From Saprospiraceae bacterium (lineage in GTDB: Bacteria > Bacteroidota > Bacteroidia > Chitinophagales > Saprospiraceae): a stretch of 64,000 nt of DNA. Shown here one piece after another: positions 29,701 to 38,800 of the stretch. A model generated the notes under the pieces. It saw only the letters and a list, made by a program, of their open reading frames with translations. It was not told the origin of the DNA and did not search any database. Every line of letters starts with the position of its first letter. The first letter of the stretch is position 1. The DNA lies in NCBI GenBank assembly GCA_020848695.1, contig JADLHT010000049.1, positions 1 through 64,000 on the forward strand, written 5' to 3'. Both the position numbers and the translations under genes were made by a program.

Positions 29701-31035
29701 GCAGGCAATCAAAATTATTGTGATACAAGAATTATAATTCAAGATGGATTAGGAAATGCTTGCCAGGATCATTTTGGTGGAGGTGGAAATAATACCACTG
29801 CACTTGTTTCCGGAGTAATTCAAACAGGTACTAAGAAATCATTAGAAGAAGCAATGGTTTCAATTAGTGGAAATATGTCTTCATTGCCAAAGTATCATTT
29901 AACACAGGTTGATGGTAAGTTTGCGTTTCCTGATATTCCGTTGGCAGAGAATTATCTGGTTAAGGCCGAAAAGAATGATGATTACTTAAATGGTGTTTCA
30001 ACAGCAGATATTGTATTAATACAAAGACATATTCTGGGAATAAGTTCTTTAAATGATCCTTATCAGATCATTGCATCGGATGTAAACGATAGTAGAACGA
30101 TTACTTCAAAAGATATCTCTGACATTCGAAAACTAATTCTTGGCGTAAACAATGAGTTTCCTTCTAAGAAGTCATGGAAATTTATAAACGCAAATCAGAA
30201 GTTTAATGATGTCAACACTCCATGGCCTCTGGATGAGTCAATTAACATTGTCCAATTAAGTGGTGACATAGGCAACAACAATATGATTGCAATAAAATTA
30301 GGTGATGTATCTGGTAATGCAAGAACATCGAATGCTCAAGGAGTAATTTCAAGAACCAATCAGATAAAATTGATTCATGTTCCTGATTTGACATTTGAGG
30401 CTAAGGACTTGCTGAATATTCCTGTTTATTTGTCTGAAAATGTATCCTTATCAGGACTTCAATTCCAGATGGAATTTGATCCAATGATTTTGAGATTTGA
30501 AACCATTAAGAGTGGATTGTGTGATATTAATGCCAATAATATCAATCTAAGTTTGGTAGAAAAAGGTATTATCAGATTAAGTTGGGATAACCCTCAAGGA
30601 AGGTCAAGTAATGATGCTTTATTTACCATAGAACTTAGTGCAATAAAGAAAGGTAGCCTTAGTGAAAACCTTGCCTTGAGCCACGAAGAGTTTAACAATG
30701 AAATTTATTTCGGAAATAATGATTTAGCAGAATTAAGACTAAGCTTTAGAAATTCCGATGATAAGATTAATAATGGATTTTATTTATATCAGAATCAGCC
30801 AAACCCATTTAGTTTGACCACTACAATTTCCTTTGTACTGCCTCAGGAAGAAATGGCAAGTTTAAAGATTTATGATGTAAATGGTCGACTTCTGAAAGAA
30901 ATATCTCGAACTTTCAAAGCTGGATTCAATTCTGTTCAGCTTAATAAAAATGAATTCGAGTACGGTGGAATCTTGTACTACAATTTAGAAACTTCTAAAA
31001 ACAGAGCTTCGAGAAAGATGATCATGATAGAATAA
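26710..31035 (+). CDS. Giant Cys-rich HYR-like/dockerin-like surface protein with T9SS sorting domain (paralogue 1)
   Basis: 1441 aa. The signal peptide ends SEAQ (about residue 36). A PKD/Ig-like N-terminal domain with CRTNTVATYF follows. A long series of Cys-rich HYR-like modules then repeats motifs such as CGNTEECSTEILVQ, SYDNCALDSILVRRMD, FCCDDI and RKAPTPYC. C-terminal order: carboxypeptidase-regulatory-like segment (about 1034-1090), dockerin-like pair of Ca loops (NGVSTADIVLIQRHILG, about 1094; DVNDSRTITSKDISDIRKL), cohesin-like beta domain (about 1227-1347; LQFQMEFDPMILRFETI) and T9SS type A domain (YLYQNQPNPFS to the end). An ATG at 26710 starts the signal peptide; an in-frame TTG at 26674 is less likely. 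First of three tandem paralogues. Probable surface structure or adhesin; no catalytic domain seen. Confidence 0.85.
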   Translation: MKRLLLSRIDFLKYWKDISLILLLITGFNIKSEAQACATLTGVPISVCRTNTVATYFINGFDGNNTYAFSVIGGSALVNAVPPNVSITWHTVGNVVIVMTETPPIGSCTPDTIRVRVSSTIAPQVDCNDTTNVSLDENCLGVVTPDMVIEGSGWNPLDYDIIIRDAFTKIPIATSPTVNSSHVGQFLEVAAVHRCSGNYCWGVLRVEDKLKPRLLCRTLTVNCGVPILPSSPGIGFPKPTPAAPNPVAVPGVPRTYTTTSSAYDNCGSTTISYSDRTINVVCPPPAVYIDTVFRDWTATDGYGNVTQCTDTILVRAGSIDSITCPPNYDDIDEDALRCDANFQRDAAGNPHPNVTGYPGGVGCRNINYSYNDVRLNICVGSYKILREWLIIDWCTGRDTECVQLIKILDTRGPIITCRSRDTVSTIGSACSGNATIGLPTILTECSYPLSYDVLVKRGVADPSIPVTSIDAVRDGVVRNNTNPVTYTISDLPVGWSWVIFRVTDACGNTEECSTEILVQEKTKPIPVCHLETVVALTTGGWARVYAESFDDGSYDNCALDSILVRRMDTSVCGGSGNKEFAPYIDFCCDDIRKSPITVIMRVKDKAGNINECMVNAIVQDKRPPIVNCLPNITVSCTFDYSNLEVFGNYQRNESDRRNIIINDPGNTSVAQPRNWGKDGLITEDCILDTTYRYVLPPANGCGTGNIFRIWTFADGNNTVTCTQKISIVNFTPYNGSTIVPARDTTFIGCLNSTDPSVTGRPSWPNNLNCSRLVAGYSDQVFNQVENACYKILRRWTIIDDCNPNFSWGRTQVIKVANNQGPVFPPGFCFNKTFDILSDNCTGFIELIGIAGDDCTDTADLAWSYKIDLNNNGSIDATGVGNNASGVYAGGTHRITWTVEDRCGNSSTCTYTFVGRDRKAPTPYCRGGIVTVIMPSSGNVDVWASDLNLASTDNCSPSNALRYSFSTNTSNTSRRYNCDSLPNGVSKTFDVRIYVTDEAGNQNYCDTRIIIQDGLGNACQDHFGGGGNNTTALVSGVIQTGTKKSLEEAMVSISGNMSSLPKYHLTQVDGKFAFPDIPLAENYLVKAEKNDDYLNGVSTADIVLIQRHILGISSLNDPYQIIASDVNDSRTITSKDISDIRKLILGVNNEFPSKKSWKFINANQKFNDVNTPWPLDESINIVQLSGDIGNNNMIAIKLGDVSGNARTSNAQGVISRTNQIKLIHVPDLTFEAKDLLNIPVYLSENVSLSGLQFQMEFDPMILRFETIKSGLCDINANNINLSLVEKGIIRLSWDNPQGRSSNDALFTIELSAIKKGSLSENLALSHEEFNNEIYFGNNDLAELRLSFRNSDDKINNGFYLYQNQPNPFSLTTTISFVLPQEEMASLKIYDVNGRLLKEISRTFKAGFNSVQLNKNEFEYGGILYYNLETSKNRASRKMIMIE

Positions 31036-31042
31036 ATTGACA

Positions 31043-31116
31043 ATGCTTTTACTCTTTATTGAAGTATTTGTCATCAGATAATCTGGATTGATATTCCAGG
31101 TAAAGAGTAAGAGCAT
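31043..31116 (+). repeat. Long inverted repeat between giant genes 1 and 2
   Basis: A 16-base arm (31043-31058) and its near-perfect complement (31101-31116; 15 of 16 paired, one G-T) flank a 42-base loop that holds a smaller palindrome around 31074-31086. No T-run follows, so it is more likely an mRNA-stabilising, processing or attenuation element than a terminator. Confidence 0.7.
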
Positions 31117-31239
31117 CTGAAAACCCATCCATACCCCCATTATTATCCAATGAAGAATTTTCTTCAGCCGTTTGGGGATCTCAGAAATTGTCAAAATTAT
31201 TTCTATCAAAATTGTATAAACTTTAAAATTATTTTTAAA

Positions 31240-34200
31240 ATGAATAAATTATTTTACCCAAAACAGATTATAAAAAGTGTCCATAAAGGACTGACAAATC
31301 TATCCGGGTGCTTACTTGTACTACTCTTAATAGCAGCTGCGAGTTCTAAGAATTTGGAAGCGCAATGCCTGACGGTTAACAAGAGTTTGTTGGGAGTAGT
31401 TCCGGCATCAAGTGGAGTATCGGGCAATATTGATGCTACTTATTTGATTACGGTAATCAATCCTGCGGCTAGTGCTTGTCCATTTGTATTAAATATAGAT
31501 ATTACAGAACAATTTAGTGCAATTTCCAACTTAGGTCCAAAATTTGTCCGAGTTGTTGGATTGCCTTCAATAGCAGTTACTGGTGTCTCGGTTAGTCCTA
31601 CTCTTAATCCTGCCTATAATGGTGGAACAACTCCAGGGTTAACCAATATTGATGGTTTATTATTTCAGGATGATTCGATTTTTATTCAAATAACTGCAGA
31701 AATGAACCCAAGAGCAGTCGGTGGTACCTTGAATAATACAGTATTTGCAAATTATATATTTCCACCTTCAGCTGGAGCCGTGTCAGCTACAGCATCCATT
31801 CCAAATTGTTGGTCTAATTGTCAATTGGCCTGTAATAATACAATTCACTTATCCGTGAATAGTCTTTGTGAAGCAAGCCTAGTAGCAGAAATGGTTTTAG
31901 AAGGTACTTATAGCCAGGAATGTTTGGATTTAGGCTTTTATACGGTTAGTCTAACAAGTAATGGGAAACCGGTAACGATGCCGATTAGCAGAAGCTATAT
32001 CGGTAAAAATTTAGTGGTTACAGTAAGTAATATTGTGTGTGGAAATTCATGTTGGGGAAATGTAATTCTTGAGGATAAAGTAGCACCTGCATTGCAGTGC
32101 AGAGCAAGAGATTCCTTCCGTTGCAATGTCAATCTAAATCCTTCTGTTTTCGGCTTTCCTGTAAACCCAATTTTTGTTAATCAATCTGTTTATCCATATA
32201 TTGTTACAGGTATAGATGCATGCGGAACTGCAACTCTAACTTATAAAGATAGTGTTGTGTCTTATTCATGTATTGATACTCTGGCTAGTACTGTATATAG
32301 ACGTTGGTGTGCTACCGATCCAAGTGGTTTTACCTCTTGTTGTGTTGATACAATAGATATTATTAGAGGTACTTTGGCTGATCTTACCCTTCCACCTCAT
32401 TACGATGGTCAGCCAGGTAATCAACCATACTTAAGATGTAACGGAAGTTGGACTAAGTTTCCAAATGGATATCCGGATACTTCATCTACAGGAACTGGTA
32501 GACCTCAGGGATTGTTGTGCGGAAATATACAATTTGATTTTTCAGATGATACAATTAGAGTATGTGATGGAAGTTTTAAGCTACTTAGAAAATGGCTTTT
32601 GATCGACTGGTGTAGACCAAATAATCGTATTACATACATTCAGTTGATAAAAGTAGTTGATGACGTAGCGCCGGTAATAACTTGTCCTACAACATTAACA
32701 ATCAACACTGATCCTCATGTTTGTACAGGATCATATACACTGCCTGTTCCAGAGGTATTGGTTCCTGGAAAACCGACAAATACCAATACACCTTATGTAA
32801 TTGAAGCATGTAGTCGATGGACTTATACAGTGCTTCACAGACCAGCTACCAGTCCTTCAGATTGTACACCGGATCCTTTAATACGAGGAAACTCAAATAA
32901 CATTGTTCAATTGCCAAATGGACAATATAAGGTAGTAAATATGCCTTATGGCTGTAATTGGATTTATTATCGAATCTGTGATGATTGTGGTAATTGTACT
33001 GAATGTACATTCGATATAGAGGTAAAAGATTTAACACCACCAGTCCCTGTCTGTCAACAACGCACCGTTGTTGCATTAACGGATAATGGTCAGGCAACTG
33101 TTCCGGCTACTATTTTTGACGATAGAAGTTTTGATAACTGCCAGATGGGATCCTTTCAGGTTAGAAGAATGAATCCGGGTTCTTGTGGTTCAACTACCTT
33201 TTCCAGTACACAGACTTTCTGTTGTGCTGATATAGCAGCAAGCCCGATAAGAGTTGTATTAAGAGTTATTGATGCTGCCGGTAATTCAAGTGAATGTATG
33301 GTGGACGTTATGGTTCAGGATAAGTTGCCTCCAAAGATTACCTGTCCAAAGGATACTGTTATCAGTTGTGAGACAGATATCTCTAATTTGAATGTATTTG
33401 GAAATGCATCCGCTAAAGATAATTGCAGCTTTACCACAGCTACAAGAGTGGAAAATAATCTAAGCTCTTGCAATATTGGTGTAATTAAAAGATGGTTTGT
33501 TGTTACAGATGCAGGAGGCAGGAAAGACTCTTGTTTTCAAAGTATTACTATAAGAGATACGATGCCATTTCGAGAATCTGATATTACTTTTCCATCAGAT
33601 ATTGTAATATCAGGATGTAAGAATTCTACCAATCCTGATCAAACAGGTAAGCCAATATTTAGAAATCAAGATAAATGTAATCAGATTATTACAAATTATG
33701 AAGATCTGGTTTTTAATTATGTTGAAGGTGTATGTTTTAAAATATTAAGAAAATGGACAGTTATTGACTGGTGTAATTATAATATTATAAATCCGGAACA
33801 TGGTAACGGAGTATGGTATCATACTCAGGTCATTAAAATTGTTAATAATGTTGCGCCAACATTTACTAGTTCATGTGCTAACAGAGAGCTGTGCATTACT
33901 GATGGATGTACTATTACAGCTGTTTTATCAGCTGCTGCGTTCGATGATTGCACTACAGATCCTAATGAATTGAAATGGAAGTATGAATTCGACAGAAATA
34001 ATGATGGTTCAATTAACAATACCGGGACAACTAAATCTTTTTCACCTAGTTTAGGGCAAGGAACACATAAGATAACTTGGACAGTTAATGATCAATGCGG
34101 TAATAGTAGTACTTGTAGTTATCTAATTAATGTTAGAGATTGTAAAGCACCAACTCCATACTGTAATCCTGGTATAATAACTGTTATCATGCCGACTACA

Positions 34201-35706
34201 AGAGAAGTTACCGTTTGGGCGAAGGACTTCAACCTTGCTTCTACTGATAATTGTACCGAACAAAACAAATTGTACTTCTCATTTACAGCAAATGTCAAAG
34301 ATAGTTTTAAAACAATTAGATGTGCAGATTTAAGTAATGGTCGAGTTGACACAATTGATATTGATATTTATGTAACAGATCTTTCAGGTAATCAGGATGT
34401 TTGTCATACCAAGTTGATCGTTCAGGATAATCAGGATGTTTGTCCTAATAGTGGAACATTGACGGGTAATGTATCTGGTTTGGTAACACATATCGATGCA
34501 AATAAGAAAGCAACAAATGTTTCAGTTCAGTTTTATGAAGTTAATTCTGGAAACATGTTGGATCAGCAAGTTACAGATCTTGAAGGGAAGTATGCTTTTA
34601 AGAATATATTAGTAGGAGAGCAATATCTGATTCAGCCAACCTTAAATTATGATTTTCTAAATGGCGTTTCCACTCGGGATATAGTTGAGATTCAGAAACA
34701 TATTTTGGGTAAGAAGGAAATTCAAAATCCATATTATCTGATTGCAGCAGACGTTAATAAATCGGGAACAATTACTTCAAAAGACATTTCAGATATTAGA
34801 AAGTTGATTCTTGGATTGGTATCCGAATTTCCGAATAATAACCCTTCATGGAATTTTGTTGATTCTAAAGTTAATATGACTAAAGAAAATGCATTTTCGT
34901 TTAGTTCGGAAATAAGTTTAGTTAACCTTCAAGGAGATCTTGTAGATAATAACTTTATAGCGATTAAATCAGGGGATGTTACCGGAGAGGCTAATACCAG
35001 TAGTTATAATACCATTCAATCAAGATCTAATTCTATAGTTGGTTTAGAGGTAACTGAAATTCAGATAGAAAATGGTAGCACTTATACTTTACCTGTATCA
35101 CTGAATTCTGTTTCAACTTTTAATGGGTTTCAACTTGAACTTACTTTGGATTCAAGATTAGCAAAATTCAAAGGACTTGAGTCAGGTACAATTGCTTTAG
35201 AAGCTAATAATTACTCCATCTTGGAAAACGGTTCTAAGCTAAGAATCTCCTGGAATGATAATCAGTTGAAAAATCTTAATCAAGGAGAGCAATTGTTTAA
35301 TTTGATATTGGAAGCGAATAATGAAGGCATAATTGATGCACAAAGTTTGAAACTTTCAAATAAAAATTTGAACTCCGAAATATATACGGTTGAATTTGTA
35401 GAAGATTTGAAATTATTATTCAGATCTGCGAATGGTAAATCAACCGAAAAGTATGAATTGTATCAAAATGTTCCGAATCCATTCAATGGTAAAACAACTA
35501 TTTTCTTCAAATTACCAACTGATGAGAATGTAGCGCTTCATGTCTACGATCTTGCTGGAAGAAAATTAAAGTCGCTACAAGTTGAAGGAAAGAAAGGATT
35601 AAATACTGTAGAATTGGAAATGTTGAATAATGAAGCTGGGCTTCTTTATTATCAATTAGATGCGAATAATTTTATTGCTACACGTAAAATGGTGATAATA
35701 AGATAA
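31240..35706 (+). CDS. Giant Cys-rich HYR-like/dockerin-like surface protein with T9SS sorting domain (paralogue 2)
   Basis: 1488 aa. The signal peptide (MNKLFYPKQIIKSVHKG and a hydrophobic stretch ending LEAQ) favours the ATG at 31240 over one at 31150; paralogue 3 has the same AAAATGAATAA context. Unlike its neighbours it opens with a DUF11-like domain (YLITVINPAASACPFVLNID, about residues 60-190). HYR-like Cys-rich modules follow with the shared motifs CGNCTECTFDIEV, RSFDNCQMGSFQVRRM, FCCADI and CKAPTPYC. Then come a regulatory-like linker (about 1085-1135), a dockerin-like pair (NGVSTRDIVEIQKHILG, about 1141; DVNKSGTITSKDISDIRKL), a cohesin-like domain (about 1271-1390) and a T9SS type A domain (YQNVPNPFNGKTTIFFKLP). 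Secreted surface protein, likely co-expressed with its paralogues. Confidence 0.85.
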   Translation: MNKLFYPKQIIKSVHKGLTNLSGCLLVLLLIAAASSKNLEAQCLTVNKSLLGVVPASSGVSGNIDATYLITVINPAASACPFVLNIDITEQFSAISNLGPKFVRVVGLPSIAVTGVSVSPTLNPAYNGGTTPGLTNIDGLLFQDDSIFIQITAEMNPRAVGGTLNNTVFANYIFPPSAGAVSATASIPNCWSNCQLACNNTIHLSVNSLCEASLVAEMVLEGTYSQECLDLGFYTVSLTSNGKPVTMPISRSYIGKNLVVTVSNIVCGNSCWGNVILEDKVAPALQCRARDSFRCNVNLNPSVFGFPVNPIFVNQSVYPYIVTGIDACGTATLTYKDSVVSYSCIDTLASTVYRRWCATDPSGFTSCCVDTIDIIRGTLADLTLPPHYDGQPGNQPYLRCNGSWTKFPNGYPDTSSTGTGRPQGLLCGNIQFDFSDDTIRVCDGSFKLLRKWLLIDWCRPNNRITYIQLIKVVDDVAPVITCPTTLTINTDPHVCTGSYTLPVPEVLVPGKPTNTNTPYVIEACSRWTYTVLHRPATSPSDCTPDPLIRGNSNNIVQLPNGQYKVVNMPYGCNWIYYRICDDCGNCTECTFDIEVKDLTPPVPVCQQRTVVALTDNGQATVPATIFDDRSFDNCQMGSFQVRRMNPGSCGSTTFSSTQTFCCADIAASPIRVVLRVIDAAGNSSECMVDVMVQDKLPPKITCPKDTVISCETDISNLNVFGNASAKDNCSFTTATRVENNLSSCNIGVIKRWFVVTDAGGRKDSCFQSITIRDTMPFRESDITFPSDIVISGCKNSTNPDQTGKPIFRNQDKCNQIITNYEDLVFNYVEGVCFKILRKWTVIDWCNYNIINPEHGNGVWYHTQVIKIVNNVAPTFTSSCANRELCITDGCTITAVLSAAAFDDCTTDPNELKWKYEFDRNNDGSINNTGTTKSFSPSLGQGTHKITWTVNDQCGNSSTCSYLINVRDCKAPTPYCNPGIITVIMPTTREVTVWAKDFNLASTDNCTEQNKLYFSFTANVKDSFKTIRCADLSNGRVDTIDIDIYVTDLSGNQDVCHTKLIVQDNQDVCPNSGTLTGNVSGLVTHIDANKKATNVSVQFYEVNSGNMLDQQVTDLEGKYAFKNILVGEQYLIQPTLNYDFLNGVSTRDIVEIQKHILGKKEIQNPYYLIAADVNKSGTITSKDISDIRKLILGLVSEFPNNNPSWNFVDSKVNMTKENAFSFSSEISLVNLQGDLVDNNFIAIKSGDVTGEANTSSYNTIQSRSNSIVGLEVTEIQIENGSTYTLPVSLNSVSTFNGFQLELTLDSRLAKFKGLESGTIALEANNYSILENGSKLRISWNDNQLKNLNQGEQLFNLILEANNEGIIDAQSLKLSNKNLNSEIYTVEFVEDLKLLFRSANGKSTEKYELYQNVPNPFNGKTTIFFKLPTDENVALHVYDLAGRKLKSLQVEGKKGLNTVELEMLNNEAGLLYYQLDANNFIATRKMVIIR

Positions 35707-35728
35707 AAACGGTTCTTGGGTAATTTTA

Positions 35729-35765
35729 GGCTTAACCGGAGCCTTCTGGCTCCGGATTCAAGCCA
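35729..35765 (+). repeat. Strong hairpin between giant genes 2 and 3
   Basis: CCGGAGCC (35736-35743) and GGCTCCGG (35748-35755) form a perfect 8-bp GC-rich stem with a TTCT loop. The stem is extended by GGCTT (35729-35733) and AAGCC (from about 35760). It lies in the 98-131-base spacer and is followed by A-rich rather than T-rich sequence, so full termination is doubtful. Confidence 0.75.
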
Positions 35766-35837
35766 AAAGTTCTAAAAGTTTATTAAACCGATAAAAAAAG
35801 AAATATGAGAAAAGTAATAATTACAAATACAATTAAA

Positions 35838-38800
35838 ATGAATAATATTTACTCATTATTTGTGAATGTATCAAAAGCAGTTTTGGCAAGCATGCTATTG
35901 ATATTTCTGGTTTCACTCAGTGCAAATGCTCAAGTGTTGTCAGCTGAATTTGGAACAGATACAAGCATATGTAGAAACGACACGGCAACTTATTTTGTAA
36001 ATACTCCAGGTCCTTGGATATTTAGTCTGTCCGGTGGTGGAAGTATCAATTCTACAACTGCTACCTCAGTTACTATAATATGGGGTAATGTTGCCGGTAA
36101 TTATCTAATTACGGCAACTAGTGGACCTACAGTATTGAGCAGAACTGTTGTAGTTGAAGGTAGTGCTTCTTTAGCTTGCGATAATCTGATCAATTTGTCC
36201 TTAGACGGAAATTGTAGAGCGTTAATAACGCCAACAATGATCCTTGAAGGAGAAAATTATCCTGATGACTCATATTCGCTTTTGGTTACAGATGCAAATG
36301 GAAATGTAGTTCCAGGAGCTGTAGCTAATGGAAGTCATCTTGGACAAAAGCTGAAAGTTCTTGTTACGCATCTGTGTTCTGGAATTAAATGTTGGGGATA
36401 TGTATTAATTGAAGATAAGTATATTCCTGAATTAACTTGTAATGATGATATTGATACAATCACTTGTCAGAGTAATGTTCATCCTGAATTTATAGGATTT
36501 CCACTTCCACCAACTGCAATTGTTAGTCCGATTGTTGGAAAACCTGGATGTTTCAGAGTTCAGAATTTTGATTTATGTTGTGATGTAGAATTATGCTACT
36601 ACGACATTTATACTAAGAATGGGTGTAATGTTGTGCCTTATGCCCAGTATGAGAGATTTTGGACTGCAAAGGATTGTAAAGGAAATACAACGAGTTGTTC
36701 AGAATTAATTCCTGTTAAACAAGGTGTAGTTGACAGTGTTAAGTGTCCTCCAAGTTATGATGGTTTTGCAAGGCCATTTCTTGAATGTGATTCAATTAAA
36801 TATCCGGTGGGACCATATCCTGCAGGTTGGAACGCTTTAGATAATGGCAATCCTTCTCCTTATGATTATTATAATGATAAAGGTCAGCTAATCTGGAAAG
36901 GAACTGGTTATCCTACAGGAGTTGAGTGTGATCATTTCGCTGTTACCTATAAAGATTTAAAAATTCCTGTATGTGGGAATTCATTTAAAATATTCAGAAA
37001 CTGGAAAATTTTTGATTGGTGTACAGGAAGATTGATTGAATGTAATCAATTGATAAAAGTAGCTGATAACAAACCACCTGTTATCTCTTGTAGAGGAAAT
37101 TTTATGGTTTTTCCAACTGATAATTATTCCTGTACAGGAACAGCTATAGTCTTAGGTCCTGAATTCATTGATGATTGTTCAGAAACTACATTGACAGTAT
37201 CCTATAAAAAGGCGGATCCTAATGGAAATCCTGAAGCCGGTGATTTTAGAACCACAGGAATAATATATCATCCGGACGGAAGAGTTTCAATTCCCGGATT
37301 ACTTCAAGATACTTCTTGGGTTCGATATACAGTAACGGATAAATGTGGTAACTCTTCTAATTGTACTGTAGAAGTGATAATAGAAGATAATCTTAGGCCA
37401 GTTGCAGTTTGTGATGAAACTACAGTGGTAACATTAGGAGATCAAGGCGAGACGAAGGTGTTCGCATCTAGTTTTAACCAGGGTAGCTTTGATAACTGTT
37501 CTATAGATTCTATACTAGTGAGAAGAATGACAGATAATTGTAATGTTCTAGGAAATACAACATTTGGAAGTTCTGTATCTTTTTGCTGTGCTGATTTGGC
37601 TAATAATCCAATCCAGGTTGTATTGCGTGTGAAAGACAAGAAAGGTAATTATAATGATTGTATGATATTGGTCACTGTTCAGGACAAGATAGCACCAACT
37701 ATAACATGTCCTACTAATAAGACAGTAAATTGTACTGTTGATATTTATGATCTTAATATAACCGGTAGACCAAGCGTAAGTGATAATTGTGGAAATCCAA
37801 CTGTAACTTACAAGGATGATTCAACCGGATTTAGATGTTCAACTGGAACAATTACAAGGCGATGGAGAGTTGAAGATGCGGGTGGAAGATTTAATTTATG
37901 TAACCAGATTATTACAATAATTGACAACAATCCGCTTACTCTACAACAAATAACATTTCCAGGCAACATTGATGTGAATGGATGTACTATTGCAGATGCG
38001 GATCCAAGCTTTACCGGCAAACCGACTTGGCCTGCAAAGCCTTGTGCAAATATCATTTCAGGTTATGATGATGAGAAATTTTACAGTGTTGATAATGTAT
38101 GTATAAAAATTATTCGCCACTGGAAAGTAATTGATTGGTGTACCTATGATGTTAATAGTTCGGGTTCTGTTGGTGTTTTTACAGGAGAACAAATTATTAA
38201 AGTAAAGAATTCAGTAAAGCCTGAAATTCATCCTTCAACTTGTGCAACTAAGGAAGTATCTTCTTCGACTGCTGACTGTTCTGCTTATGTTGAACTTAAA
38301 GGATATGCAACCGATGATTGTACGGATAGTCTTGATCTTAAATGGGGGTTTGCACTTGATTTAGACAATAATGGTTCCGTTGAGGTCAATGGTAAGACAA
38401 GAGATGCTTCTGGTAACTACAGAGCTGGAATGCATAAGTTAAGTTGGTCTGTTACAGATGCATGTGGTAATACAAAGACTTGTGATCAAATATTCAGAGT
38501 AAGAGACGGAAAAGCACCAACACCATTCTGTAGAGCTGGTTTAATTACTGTGGTTATGCAGACAAATGGTTCTGTAACCGTAAAGGCAAGAGATTTTAAT
38601 GAAAAGAGTGAAGATAATTGTACTCCGCAATCACAATTGCGCTATTCATTTAGTGCTAATGTAAATGATACAGTCCGTACTTATACTTGTGCTGATATTC
38701 CAAATGGAATAACTAGAGATACTGTTGTAAAAATATATGTTACGGATAATGATGGAAATAATGAATTTTGTTCACCCACCCTTACACTACAAGATAATTT

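Noticed and set aside
31150-31239. ATG at 31150 as start of giant gene 2
   Set aside because: It would put 30 extra residues in front of the signal peptide, and paralogue 3 has the same AAAATGAATAA context at the later start.
34389-34444. A 17-base direct repeat (34389-34405 and 34428-34444) inside giant gene 2
   Set aside because: Both copies code for the same NQDVC peptide in neighbouring strands of one module; probably local duplication of a motif with no mobile or regulatory role.
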